A stretch of DNA of 51,075 bases, taken from an uncultured Ruminococcus sp. (GTDB lineage Bacteria > Bacillota > Clostridia > Oscillospirales > Ruminococcaceae). Below are positions 41,855 to 51,058 of this stretch, one piece after another. Within the stretch, counting starts at the first letter, position 1; each line of letters starts with the position of its first letter. Location: assembly GCA_900543145.1 (NCBI GenBank), contig UQPZ01000011.1:1-51075 (forward strand), written 5' to 3'. Made by a program: the position numbers and the translations under genes. The notes under the pieces were generated by a model, which worked only from the letters and a program-made list of their open reading frames with translations, was not told where the DNA came from and searched no databases.

Positions 41855-42367
41855 ATGGAGATTTTTAATTCGCGACGTATAACCAATATAGGTGTTGTTG
41901 CGGCAATTTATGTAGTCGTTACTCTTTTAGGAAGCGGACTTGCTTATGGACAGGTTCAGTTCAGGGTATCCGAAGCATTGGTGCTTCTGTGCTTTTTCAA
42001 CAAGGATTATATTCTTTCAATGTCTATCGGCTGTTTCATAGCAAATTTATTCAGCACAGTAGGCTTGATAGATACGGTCGTAGGAACGGCAGCGACGGTG
42101 ATCTCCGTAGTACTGATATATGTATGCAGGAACAGGTTAAATTTATTTGCGGTTTCGCTTTTTCCGGTAATATTTAATGGAATTTTTGTCGGAGCTGAGC
42201 TGAAGCTTGTATCAAATTTACCGTTTTTCGCAAGCGCAGCGTGGGTTGCGTTAGGCGAATTTGTATGCGTATCGGTTTTGGGCGTTGTGCTTATAAAGGC
42301 TTTGTCAAAGAACAGGCGGTTTATGAAGCTTATAATGGCAGGGCACAATGCTGATTCAATTAGTTAA
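41855..42367 (+). CDS. queT: QueT-family queuosine-precursor transporter
   Basis: A 170-aa membrane protein with about five hydrophobic helices, the substrate-binding (S) component of an ECF-type importer for preQ0/preQ1 or queuosine. The family signature GQVQFRVSEAL follows the first helix. The preQ1-I-like riboswitch directly upstream supports the substrate. It would need the shared EcfA/A'/T module encoded elsewhere. It is preceded by fba without a terminator and followed by a long hairpin. Confidence 0.88.
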   Translation: MEIFNSRRITNIGVVAAIYVVVTLLGSGLAYGQVQFRVSEALVLLCFFNKDYILSMSIGCFIANLFSTVGLIDTVVGTAATVISVVLIYVCRNRLNLFAVSLFPVIFNGIFVGAELKLVSNLPFFASAAWVALGEFVCVSVLGVVLIKALSKNRRFMKLIMAGHNADSIS

Positions 42368-42401
42368 CTGGGGCAGGCAATAGTTTGTCCTTGTATAAAT
42401 C

Positions 42402-42446
42402 GCTCGAATTTTCTTTGAAGATTCGGTGTCTTGAAAGAAAATTCGA
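42402..42446. terminator. Hairpin after queT
   Basis: 14-bp perfect stem (42402-42415 with 42433-42446) with inner AAGA/TCTT. It has no strong T-run, so termination may be incomplete; it lies just before the tRNA. Confidence 0.6.
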
Positions 42447-42464
42447 GATGATTTTAATTTATAT

Positions 42465-42551
42465 GCGGATATGGCGGAATAGGCAGACGCGCTGGCTTCA
42501 GGTGCCAGTCGGGGCAACTCGGTGCAGGTTCAAGTCCTGTTATCCGCACCA
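42465..42551 (+). tRNA. tRNA-Leu (anticodon CAG)
   Basis: 87 nt including CCA. The acceptor stem GCGGATA/TATCCGC closes; the anticodon stem CTGGC/GCCAG holds the loop TTCAGGT with anticodon CAG; a long variable arm (TCGGGGCAACTCGGT) marks a class II leucine tRNA; T-arm loop TTCAAGT is normal. The 17-nt piece 42498-42514 recurs at the window end, so the gene is the integration site of the element to its right. Confidence 0.97.
42498..42514 (+). repeat. attL-type direct repeat inside tRNA-Leu
   Basis: TCAGGTGCCAGTCGGGG, identical to 51059-51075. It starts in the anticodon loop and runs through the 3' side of the anticodon stem into the variable arm. Confidence 0.8.
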
Positions 42552-42555
42552 ATGA

Positions 42556-42592
42556 GAAAAAGGCTGTAAGCAAATAAGCGCTTACAGCCTTT
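42556..42592 (-). terminator. Terminator of the recombinase remnant
   Basis: 13-bp stem (42559-42571 with 42580-42592). The A-run on its left is a U-tract for leftward transcripts; the site also lies just after the tRNA. Confidence 0.85.
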
Positions 42593-42594
42593 AG

Positions 42595-43752
42595 TTATGC
42601 AGTTTTAGGTTCGAATGTTTCAAAAAACACACTTGCGCTGCCGTTAAAATCCCCGTTCATCTCAAAGTTAACGTCAAGACTTTTGTCCTCGTTCTGGTGA
42701 ATAGTTATCTTCTTTACCAGCATTCTAAGATTGACGTCTGAAATCATACCCTCTGACAGTATTTCTTCAAGTATTTGAGTGGTATTACTAAGCTGTTCTT
42801 TTCGCTGCTTACAGACCTTATCGTATTCACTTAAAGCTGCTGTCTTTTTTTCAAGGGATGCAATTTCTTCCTCACGCTTAGCGATCATAGAATTGTAGAT
42901 TGAAGCGTGTTCTCTGTCTGTGATACACTCCATGATTAAATCTTCGATCTGCTGTTTCAGCGCAAATATTTTGTCAGTATTCATTTGAATTTGCTGTTCA
43001 TACAGCGGCTTTTTTCGTATCCAGTCCTTGACGATTGTTTCATACCTTCGGCTTTCCTGAATGATATTATCTTTTAGGGAGCGAACCTCGTCTTTGACTA
43101 ATTCATCTAATTGACTTTCACGAATCGTATGCGGAGTACAGAATTGCTTGCCGTAGCGGTGGTGACTGTTGCAGGTGTACTCAACATATTTTTTTCCTCC
43201 CTGCCTTCTTGTTCTCGCTACAAAGCACGCTCTACAGTCGGCGCATTTTATCAGCCCTGCATATCTGTGAAGTCTTTTGCCGTTTTGCGAGCGAGGATTG
43301 ATTTTTGACCTCTGCTTCAGTAAAAACTGAGCCTGATTCCAAGTAGCTATATCAATTATAGGCTCGCAGAAATTCTCATGCCGATATTGTTCTTCTGACG
43401 GAATAAAAGTTTTTGTTTTGTAGATTTTAGAGGTTACAGTTTTGTGATTGACCAGAGTTCCAATGTATAGTTCATTAGAAAGCATTCTTTTAACGGAAGT
43501 CTGTGCCCATAAATATTTCTTTGAAATGTCAGGTTTCCAATCTGCAAGCTTTCTGTTAAAATAGTAATCCGGTGATCGAATACCGTCTGCGTTCAGCTTT
43601 TTAGCAATCGTTGTCAAACCGTAACCGCTGACGTAAAGCTTGAAAACATCACGCACAATCCAAGCTGTTTCCTCGTCGATTACTACCTCGTTTGTGATTT
43701 TATCCAAACGATAACCGAGCGGTAAAGTAAGTACAAGACCCTTGCTCTTTCC
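42595..43752 (-). pseudogene. Serine recombinase (resolvase/invertase, large type) lacking the catalytic N-terminal domain
   Basis: The frame is open from 43752 to 42595 (about 385 codons) and reads GLVLTLPLGYRLDKITN, which is the junction of the resolvase catalytic domain and the 'recombinase' domain of large serine recombinases. The recombinase domain, the zinc-ribbon domain (CADCRACF with the CNSHHR/C region) and the coiled coil are present. The about 150-residue N-terminal catalytic domain with the nucleophile Ser is absent: the frame is closed by TGA at 43753-43755, directly next to the RHH-like gene. It could be translated from TTG at 43707, but no recombination would be possible. Deletion between two neighbouring genes is the likely cause. 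Confidence 0.85.
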
Positions 43753-43760
43753 TCACATAT

Positions 43761-44156
43761 TCAGCTGTTCTGATACTCCGCAGCGTCCTCGTAATCAATA
43801 ATGCCGTTTATTTTTCGAACCTCGTTTACGCACATAGCGTGAAGCTTGTCCAAAGTATCATCGTCCACCTCGTTTACAGCCGCAGTCATATGCGACAGCT
43901 TTGCAAGTTCCACTGCGACCTTAAAAAGCAGTCTTGCAAGACGCTGTTCAGTACCTTTAATATGAGCCTTGACCGTTTCGGTTATCATAGGAGAGAGATA
44001 GTTTATGTTATCTTCCTCGTTGAGATAGCCAATGTAAAATTTGACGGCTTTCTCGATAAACTCCGTTTTCGAAGCGCAGTTGTCCTCACGGTACTCCTGT
44101 TCGATCTTCTTAATTGTTTCCGGCTGAAAATACACAGCCATTCTTTTCTTTGCCAT
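43761..44156 (-). CDS. Ribbon-helix-helix-like protein of the mobile element
   Basis: A 131-aa cytoplasmic protein. The N-terminal about 45 residues (MAVYFQPETIKKIEQEYRED, then SKTEFIEKAVKFYI) fit a ribbon-helix-helix DNA-binding domain. The remainder is helical. Similar small proteins often stand before serine recombinases or mobilisation genes in Clostridia elements, where they may act as auxiliary DNA-binding or relaxosome proteins. AAAGGAG lies before the ATG. The stop at 43761 is followed by the recombinase remnant 8 bases on. Confidence 0.75.
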   Translation of the reverse strand: MAKKRMAVYFQPETIKKIEQEYREDNCASKTEFIEKAVKFYIGYLNEEDNINYLSPMITETVKAHIKGTEQRLARLLFKVAVELAKLSHMTAAVNEVDDDTLDKLHAMCVNEVRKINGIIDYEDAAEYQNS

Positions 44157-45478
44157 AAATCTGCTCCTTTCCCTGTCATGTCCCCTGAATAAATGCCGAT
44201 TTTACGCGCTTTTCGTTACTTTTGATACCTGAATTCAACTAAAATCCTATTTTCGGCCCCATAAGACAGCCGTTGGAATACTGCACGATCCTCTTGCGCA
44301 AACGGCGTATTTAGGGAGTTTCCGCGGCGGGCTTTGCTCGTCCGCTGTGAACGGTCCGGGGGCTTTGACCCCTGACCTTTAACTAGCAAGTAAATATTCA
44401 GAAGCCTGTTGATTACTTAAAAGTCTGATTTGTGCAATATCCTGATTCCACATTCTACATCACCTCCGTAATAGTTTTTTATTCGCCCGCAAACGCTCTA
44501 CGTTGGCTTGTGCGGCGTTTTTATGCTCCATGCCGATACTTTCCCGATTAATTTTGGGAGGGCAAATTCGGGCGGATTTGGCTCGTAAATATGCGTGACG
44601 GTAACCGTTAAGCGTGACAGTAAAAATACATTTTAAATTCTACTGACACGCACCATAGACAACGCTGTTACGGACTTTGCAACACTTCTGTAAGCTGTTT
44701 AGTGACAGTAACTCCGCTGCCGCTTTTACTGTCACTACTGTCACAGTAGTGAACTCTAACCATAATTTCTTAACCTTCGGCTTTAATGAAACTTTATGTA
44801 CCGTCAAACAGAAAAAGCCCGCACATACTTAACCACGACTAAAGACGGAAGCTTTTCCATCTGAATCGTGCCTAAATATGTACGAGCCTTATGCTCTTTG
44901 AAATATGTTTATGTAATTGGCGTTTGATATTAAATTGTCATTTTAAAAAGAACCCTGTCATTCTATTTTTATTTTAACATGGGAATGCGAAATTGCAAGA
45001 TAGCGTCAGATGTTTATAACTAAGATAAATTTAAATACTCATAATACTATATAACTAAATCGAAAAACTTATTTTACGTTTCTTTCAAGCAAACAGTAAA
45101 GGGAAAAATATAAGCATTTGTATACTAATCCCTCTTAATATGCGCGGTTAAAAGTTAAATATATATAACCACTGATAAAAAAGATTTTAATAATAAGGAA
45201 AAACCAGTTACCAATTCAAGCTAGTGTTATTAGTTTTGCTTTATATACAAAATTCGACATGAAATCAGTGCATAATGCACAAATTATTTTGCCTGATTTT
45301 GTCATTTTATCAATTAACAAATTTTCTTTAATATGTTAAGCTATAAACAGTTAAATAAACTTTACAAAGTATTTTATTGTATAATAATTATTACGCACAG
45401 TTAAAAGCTTTTATAACCTATACGAATCAGAAACGGAAAATATTAAGGCAATACTTTAAGCAGAAAAGGACTAAATAT
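44157..45478. other. Non-coding part of the element
   Basis: About 1.3 kb without a convincing frame. The stretch 44330-44390 is GC-richer with GGGGGCTTTGACCCC-like pieces, as often seen downstream of replication or mobilisation genes in Clostridia elements. Short TGACAGTA-type repeats and palindromes lie at 44593-44751. The rest is very AT-rich. It may be what remains of a deleted replication or transfer region. Confidence 0.45.
44593..44751. repeat. Cluster of TGACAGTA-type repeats and palindromes
   Basis: GCGTGACGGTAA (44593) and GCGTGACAGTAA (44612) are near-identical direct repeats. AGTGACAGTAA (44701-44711) and TTACTGTCACT (44726-44736) form a perfect 11-bp inverted repeat. CACTACTG/CAGTAGTG (44733-44751) is a second, overlapping palindrome. 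The pattern resembles iterons or a multi-site operator. Confidence 0.55.
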
Positions 45479-45536
45479 CAAACACATTTTCTACAAGTTA
45501 AATGTGTTTGATAAATATTTTTATGATTGATAAAAT
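45479..45536 (+). promoter_or_regulatory. Promoter of the exported-protein gene with an inverted-repeat operator
   Basis: TTGATA (45508-45513), 17-bp spacer, TAAAAT (45531-45536). An 11-bp perfect inverted repeat CAAACACATTT/AAATGTGTTTG (45479-45489 and 45500-45510) overlaps the first bases of the -35, as expected for a repressor or activator site. Confidence 0.6.
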
Positions 45537-45556
45537 CAATCGGAAGGGACATTTAA

Positions 45557-46000
45557 ATGAAAAAAACGTTTAAAAGGCTGATTGCCATCTTCATGGCAAC
45601 GACTACTTTGGCTGTTGGTATGGGAAGTATGAACGCAAGCGCAATTACCTACAAAGGTACAACAAATAAATCTACCACTGGTGGTACTGGAGGTACAGTT
45701 AATATTCGTTCAAGAGTATATACTGATTACTATCAACCTGCTGGTGGAGTAAATGTTTATTATTATGGCGTTGTATCAGATATCTCGACAGGTTCTTCAT
45801 TAAAAACATATTTCAATATTACTGGAACATTAACAACTTCAAATTCATCTACTCCAATTTCAAATTCCGGTACGGCCAATAGTGTTAAGGCATATAAGGC
45901 TGCATCTTTTTCCGGGGCATACTCTTATTGTAATCCAAAGACTACAACCTCATCGTCTGCTTATGGCACTTCTTCTCAAGAGTGTAATCGTGCTTTCTAA
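45557..46000 (+). CDS. Small exported protein of unknown function
   Basis: A 147-aa protein with a clear signal peptide (basic start, hydrophobic core, cleavage after ASA at residue 29) and a mature part of about 118 residues rich in Ser, Thr, Tyr and Gly. Two Cys near the C-terminus (YSYCNPK and QECNRAF) could form a disulfide. No family recognised; the composition resembles small secreted bacteriocins or adhesins but no known motif is present. It precedes lipoprotein and ABC transporter genes in the element and has its own promoter and terminator. Confidence 0.75.
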   Translation: MKKTFKRLIAIFMATTTLAVGMGSMNASAITYKGTTNKSTTGGTGGTVNIRSRVYTDYYQPAGGVNVYYYGVVSDISTGSSLKTYFNITGTLTTSNSSTPISNSGTANSVKAYKAASFSGAYSYCNPKTTTSSSAYGTSSQECNRAF

Positions 46001-46011
46001 TTAATATTATC

Positions 46012-46056
46012 AAAGGATTCAACTTATTATTAATATATCATAGTTGAATCCTTTTT
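46012..46056 (+). terminator. Terminator of the exported-protein gene
   Basis: Perfect 13-bp stem (46012-46024 with 46042-46054) ending in five T. Confidence 0.88.
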
Positions 46057-46095
46057 GCTTTTTAATTATTGTAAATTATTTGGAGTTGGTTAAGA

Positions 46096-46534
46096 ATGAG
46101 TATGCGTATAAATATAATTATATTAATTGGTATGATATTAACAATGATGTTAACAGGTTGCTTTTATAAGAAAAATATTGATATTAAAAACAATGAATCG
46201 TTATTAAATAGTACAATTGATTATAGTTCATTTGAAAATACTACAGAATTAAATAAAGATTTCACATTTAATTAAGTTTAACAGTGGGGATAAAAAGGAA
46301 AATTCATATTATATTTTAGTTTTATGTGATGGAATGTTAATGGAAATTTTTGATGGAAAATACTCTTATGAGGTGAATTGTTTAAACGGAAGCAGAACAT
46401 ATCAATATTGTATTCCAAATAACTATATCCCAGATTCAGGCTTGCATACATTTCAAGCAATTGCAATACCAGCAGATAAAAGTGAAGATTTAACTTCATA
46501 TTCAACGCCTAAGATCAGAGTTCAAATCTCTTAA
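46096..46534 (+). pseudogene. Lipoprotein gene split by a frameshift
   Basis: ATG at 46096 opens a 59-codon frame with a lipoprotein signal (MMLTGC, Cys near residue 22) that stops at 46275 (TTT AAT TAA). The +1 frame then runs without stop through 46534 and looks protein-like (SYYILVLCDGMLMEIFDGKY, PDSGLHTFQAIAIP). Joined, they would make a lipoprotein of about 145 aa. A one-base change near 46265-46280 in a run of T and A is the simplest explanation; sequencing error or two separate small genes are alternatives. The fold may be a small secreted beta domain; function unknown. Confidence 0.6.
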
Positions 46535-46770
46535 ATTAAAGGAGTCAAATACAAATAAATATCCAATGGAGGTTCGTTAAGCTGTTTTTCGACAGAATAT
46601 TTACAGAATGTTCACAAGCATTTTAGGGACTGGATTGTATTATAAATGAAAAGATTTTCATATAACGAATAAGGATATTTAAGAAATAGCTGACGGAAAA
46701 GAGTTGAATAAGGGGTCTAATATAAGCGAATTTATGGCTGACCTCAATATAAATCGAAGGAGTTAATACT

Positions 46771-47880
46771 ATGCATTCATTTAAAAAAGCAATATGTATC
46801 ATAAGTTCTTTTATTTTTATAACATTATGTGGCTGTAATCAAAGAAAAGAAGATTATGTAGATCTATCAAATACCGAACAAAAAATTAAGGACGGTCAAT
46901 TAAATATCAGCTTAGATGATTTTGATTATGATGACAAACCATACAATATTATGAACCTAACTACTACGGTTGATTCAAATTACTTTTATAATTTCAGTAT
47001 TCCAAATACTAAAATCAATCTGCAAAACGGCCGTGTACAGTATGTATGTCAAATTCCGGGATGCGCCCACGATGAAATTACTTCTCCGGGCTGTATAAGC
47101 TATCAAGATATAATTTCTCCTGTTGCCGTTTCTAATGGAATATACTACTTAGACGGCAGCAAAGTAATGTTTTTCAGCGGTAATGATCAGACTGTAATAT
47201 TGACTAATGATTATTATACGGAGTACGAAGCTGAGATTTATCCTGATAATAAAAGCGTAATTACCGCTTTGGTAAGATATGACAATTTGTTGTATATTGT
47301 TTGCCCGACTTATTTTTTTACATATAACACTGATACAAAGGAAATTACTGCCCCTACAACTATATCGGATAGTCTTTGTATGGGATTTTGTGCTACTGAC
47401 AGTTATCTTTATTTTACTACAGAAAATCTGGAGCTTTATATATACAAGATTGAGAGCGGAAAAACTGAAAAGCTTGCAGATAAGGTGGGGCAGGTTCGTG
47501 CTAAAAACGGATTTATTTATTATGTAAAATATGAAAACGAAATACCTATTCTTTATACAGCAAAAGCTGACGGTTCAGAATCCGCAAAATTATTAGATGA
47601 TTGCTATGTTAATTATTATGTAACTGACAATTGTATATATTATCAAAGCTATGTAACAAAAGACTTCTATCAATATGATATTAAAAACAAGAAATCAACA
47701 AAGCTTGGTTTGAAGTATACGTTTTCAGATGGTAAAGAATATACTAATTCGGAATATCTCAATATTGTATCCACCAGTGGCATGGGCTTTGTTTTTATCA
47801 TTAATAGTACGGAGAAACTTATTTTTATTTTCGAAGATAATTCCACCGAATATAAAACAATTGAAATGGGGGAAGAGTAA
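46771..47880 (+). CDS. Lipoprotein, probable beta-propeller
   Basis: A 369-aa exported lipoprotein (signal with LCGC, Cys22). A conserved-looking cysteine/histidine segment, VCQIPGCAHDEITSPGC, recalls a Clostridia lipoprotein family with CxxPxCxH signatures. The rest repeats short Tyr-rich strands (GIYYLDGSKVMFF, NLLYIVCPTYFF, YLYFTTENLELYIY, GFIYYVKYEN, NCIYYQSYV), as in a TolB/DUF5050-like beta-propeller. GAAGGAG lies before the ATG. It overlaps no gene but ends 2 bases before the first permease gene, so they form one operon. It may be a surface sensor or binding part for the ABC system. The 236 bases before it contain nothing clear. Confidence 0.75.
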   Translation: MHSFKKAICIISSFIFITLCGCNQRKEDYVDLSNTEQKIKDGQLNISLDDFDYDDKPYNIMNLTTTVDSNYFYNFSIPNTKINLQNGRVQYVCQIPGCAHDEITSPGCISYQDIISPVAVSNGIYYLDGSKVMFFSGNDQTVILTNDYYTEYEAEIYPDNKSVITALVRYDNLLYIVCPTYFFTYNTDTKEITAPTTISDSLCMGFCATDSYLYFTTENLELYIYKIESGKTEKLADKVGQVRAKNGFIYYVKYENEIPILYTAKADGSESAKLLDDCYVNYYVTDNCIYYQSYVTKDFYQYDIKNKKSTKLGLKYTFSDGKEYTNSEYLNIVSTSGMGFVFIINSTEKLIFIFEDNSTEYKTIEMGEE

Positions 47881-47882
47881 GC

Positions 47883-49106
47883 GTGTTATATGAAATAAAA
47901 AAATTATTCTCTTCGCCGTTTACATATATTTGTATGTTAGTTGTATTTGTCTTTTTTTCAGTTTTTGCGGTAAATGCATTAAAGAGCAGAAACTCATCGA
48001 ATAATGCGTATGAAGAATTATTGTCGGATATAAACAACAGTAAAATGTCAGACGAAGAAATTTTGAATGATTTATACAACCAATTTGAACTGCTGCAAAC
48101 TCAAATTAATGAACTGGGAGATTCAGCGTTTGAAAAGCCGGGTAAATACGGCAAAAGCATTATGGAGGACTATATTATTTACAGCAACGCATACAGCAAT
48201 GCAAGCTATATTTATCAAAAATTTCCGGATAACCGCCGTCAGCTTGTAGAGGACGCATTGTATAATATTTCGGAGGAAAAGAGCAAGACTGATCCTAACA
48301 CATCTATTATAGAATCCAATGAGCTTGTTATAGAAAAATACAACAGAACTGTTGATCTAAAGCTTAAAGACTCAGGTAATATTGAAGGTGTACAGCTTTT
48401 CTTCGATAATACCATATGGGAATATGCAATGATTGCATTTGTTGTAATGTTGGCTGTAAGAATGTTCACAATGGATATTTCATGCGGAGCATATAAAATG
48501 ATCCATACTTCACTTAACGGACAGCGCAGTTTATTTATAAAGCAATTTGCTTCAGTTTCAGTTGTTATAACAGCAATAACAGTTTTTACGGCTTTGATCC
48601 AGATCATATTCGGAAAAATATTCTTTGATATAAATGATCTGTCACTGCCCTTGCAAAGCTTTCCAGAATTTGAATTTTGTCCGTATATGATTTCAACAGG
48701 TATTTATTTTTTCATAAAATTTTTGTGTAAATTATTGTTTTATATTATGATCGCGGCAATTACAGCTATGGTGTCAGTTTTATACCGTAAACAGTTTGTG
48801 TCATATGCTGTTTCCTTATCTGCCGGAATAATTCCTTTAATAATAATGACTTATTATTTCATATATACAACTGAAAACGCAAGCGCCTTAGCGTCAGAAT
48901 ATAAAATTTACAACAGTTTAAGATGCTTTCTCCCACAAGGACTTTTAAACATAAAAAGTTATTTCAGGACATTTGACTATATTGATATTTTCGGTTTACA
49001 GATAAGCAGACTTTTTCTTGTTTTGCTTATTTCTGCTGTTATAATGTTGACTTGCTTTGCTGTTGCATTAAGAAAATATGGTAAATCGAAAGAGGTGACA
49101 ATATGA
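47883..49106 (+). CDS. ABC transporter permease (ABC-2 type), first
   Basis: A 407-aa membrane protein. One helix at about 15-32, a long outside loop (to about 175) that is charged and helical, then about five helices (about 178-400). This is the layout of ABC-2 export-type permeases with a large first loop. The start is GTG with GGGGAAGAG upstream. Its end overlaps the ATPase gene by 4 bases. Probably exports a peptide or protects against one; substrate unknown. Confidence 0.82.
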   Translation: MLYEIKKLFSSPFTYICMLVVFVFFSVFAVNALKSRNSSNNAYEELLSDINNSKMSDEEILNDLYNQFELLQTQINELGDSAFEKPGKYGKSIMEDYIIYSNAYSNASYIYQKFPDNRRQLVEDALYNISEEKSKTDPNTSIIESNELVIEKYNRTVDLKLKDSGNIEGVQLFFDNTIWEYAMIAFVVMLAVRMFTMDISCGAYKMIHTSLNGQRSLFIKQFASVSVVITAITVFTALIQIIFGKIFFDINDLSLPLQSFPEFEFCPYMISTGIYFFIKFLCKLLFYIMIAAITAMVSVLYRKQFVSYAVSLSAGIIPLIIMTYYFIYTTENASALASEYKIYNSLRCFLPQGLLNIKSYFRTFDYIDIFGLQISRLFLVLLISAVIMLTCFAVALRKYGKSKEVTI

Positions 49107-49981
49107 AGCTGGTATTTAATAACATTTCAAAGAAATATAAAACCAAAATTGCGCTTAATGATTTTAACATTACGCTGACAGACGGTATACAGGCGCTTCT
49201 TGGACCGAACGGAGCAGGTAAAAGTACTCTTATGAATATTCTTGCAGGATTAACTAAACCAAGCAGCGGAAATATCACGCTTGATAATGAAGATACTTTA
49301 AAAATGGGAGCAAAATTCCGCGACATATTAGGATATTTACCTCAAAATCCGGGCTTTTATCCGTCATTCACAGGTTATGATCTAATGAAATATTTCGCTG
49401 TTTTAAAAGGCATTGCTGCTTCAGAAAGCAGAATAGATGAGCTTCTTGAATTTGTAAATCTTTCGTCAGACTCCAACAGAAAATACGGTGAATATTCAGG
49501 AGGAATGAAACGTCGTCTAGGCATTGCAGTTTCTCTTCTAAATGATCCGAGGGTACTTATTCTTGACGAACCTACAGCCGGTCTTGATCCTAAAGAGCGA
49601 ATGAGGTTCAGAAATATATTGAGCCGGATCGGAAGAAATAAAATAATTATAATAGCAACCCATATAGTTTCAGATGTTGAAACGATTGCAGATAATGTAA
49701 TACTTTTGAAGTCGGGCAAGGTTATACTTTCTGGAAGTACTTCTCAGGTTGAAGAGCGTATAGTAGGAAAGGTATGGAATAAACCTTCAGATATAAATGA
49801 AGCTGAAGAATATGTTCTGTTAAATTCCAATGCAAACATAATCAAGCACGGAGAAGAAGTAAGCCTGCACATTGTGTCTGACGTAAAACCATTTGAAAAT
49901 GCTGTTACGGCGCAGCCAACTCTTGAAGATGTATATATGTTCTTTTTTGACGAAGGCGGTATGGCTGGTGAGGAAAAATGA
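49103..49981 (+). CDS. ABC transporter ATP-binding protein
   Basis: A 292-aa ATPase of the ABC-2 export type (BcrA/CcmA-like). GPNGAGKST (Walker A, 34-42), YLPQNPGFYP (Q-loop), YSGGMKRR (signature), VLILDEPTAGLDP (Walker B with Glu), ATHIVSD (His switch). A C-terminal extension of about 70 residues is present. Overlaps both neighbouring permease genes by 4 bases, so the three are translated together. Confidence 0.93.
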   Translation: MKLVFNNISKKYKTKIALNDFNITLTDGIQALLGPNGAGKSTLMNILAGLTKPSSGNITLDNEDTLKMGAKFRDILGYLPQNPGFYPSFTGYDLMKYFAVLKGIAASESRIDELLEFVNLSSDSNRKYGEYSGGMKRRLGIAVSLLNDPRVLILDEPTAGLDPKERMRFRNILSRIGRNKIIIIATHIVSDVETIADNVILLKSGKVILSGSTSQVEERIVGKVWNKPSDINEAEEYVLLNSNANIIKHGEEVSLHIVSDVKPFENAVTAQPTLEDVYMFFFDEGGMAGEEK

Positions 49982-51003
49982 AGATTTTGCTTTATGAATT
50001 CAGAAAATTACTATATTCAAAAAGATATCTTATAATTATTATCGCTGTTTTAATGCAGATTTTATTAATGCTCGTTCCCAAAAATTTTGAGCATGAATAT
50101 TCCGATGAATTATATAAGAATTATATGGAACAGATTGGGGGTGAATATACTGAGGAAAAACGTGATATAATTCTGGACAGGTATTATGAAATAAATCAGA
50201 CTATAAACGAGCATGAAAACATGATAACGGCGTACAAGCAAAATACGATTTTACTTGATGAATTTGAAGCGCACAATTCCGATTACAATAGAGCTCTGGC
50301 AGAGCTTTCAACAATTGAATATCTAGTGCAAAAGTGTAGCTATTTTGATGAGATCGGCGGAGGAATATTTTTTTATGATACCCCGTGGATAGATTTTTTC
50401 GCTAATTCGGGATTTAATTATATTGTTGCACTGACAATTATCTGCTTAATAATACCTGTATTTGACAGCGAGTATCAATCCGAAACTGCTGCCATGCTGC
50501 TCACGTCTAAATACGGAAAAAATAATGTGTGCATATCAAAGCTTATTATGGTCATAGTATTGGCGTTTGTAGTTGCTTTAGCTTTGTACATGGTTCAATA
50601 TGCAACATTTGTACTGCATATAAAAGCGGATCATTCTGATCTTGACATCAAAAACTTGATGGGATACAAAGCGTTTTCTGGTGATTCATTAAAGCAATAT
50701 TATATTAATGACGCTCTTATCAAATCAATTTCATGCTTAACTGCGGCATTATTTATTTGTGCAGTCAGCATTTTTGCAAAAAATACGGTATTCACCTTTT
50801 TCATATCTTTTGTATTTATTGTGTGTCCATATTTTATTTCAGTTTTTTTCCACGGCAGTTGGTTTGAATATGCTTTTACTGCAAATCAGCTCGGGGCTAT
50901 GTATTCAGAAGATCTGAATATTTATGCTTTATCTGTCACATATATATTAAAAGCTTCTCTTTATTCCGGATTCTGTATTCGCAAATGGGGAAAACTTCAG
51001 TAA
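49978..51003 (+). CDS. ABC transporter permease (ABC-2 type), second
   Basis: A 341-aa membrane protein: helix at about 17-33, a long outside loop (to about 145), then about five helices. Similar in layout to the permease at 47883 but only distantly alike in sequence, so a heterodimer is likely. It ends in RKWGKLQ, 55 bases before the att-like repeat. It could be slightly shortened relative to relatives, but nothing shows truncation. Confidence 0.82.
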   Translation: MKILLYEFRKLLYSKRYLIIIIAVLMQILLMLVPKNFEHEYSDELYKNYMEQIGGEYTEEKRDIILDRYYEINQTINEHENMITAYKQNTILLDEFEAHNSDYNRALAELSTIEYLVQKCSYFDEIGGGIFFYDTPWIDFFANSGFNYIVALTIICLIIPVFDSEYQSETAAMLLTSKYGKNNVCISKLIMVIVLAFVVALALYMVQYATFVLHIKADHSDLDIKNLMGYKAFSGDSLKQYYINDALIKSISCLTAALFICAVSIFAKNTVFTFFISFVFIVCPYFISVFFHGSWFEYAFTANQLGAMYSEDLNIYALSVTYILKASLYSGFCIRKWGKLQ

Positions 51004-51058
51004 GTCTGCTGTACGTCAAATAAGTCGGGAATTACTTTGCACTATCGTTACCCTACCC

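Noticed and set aside
44593..44751. CRISPR array
   Set aside because: Repeats are 10-12 bp, irregularly spaced and partly inverted, and no cas gene is near.
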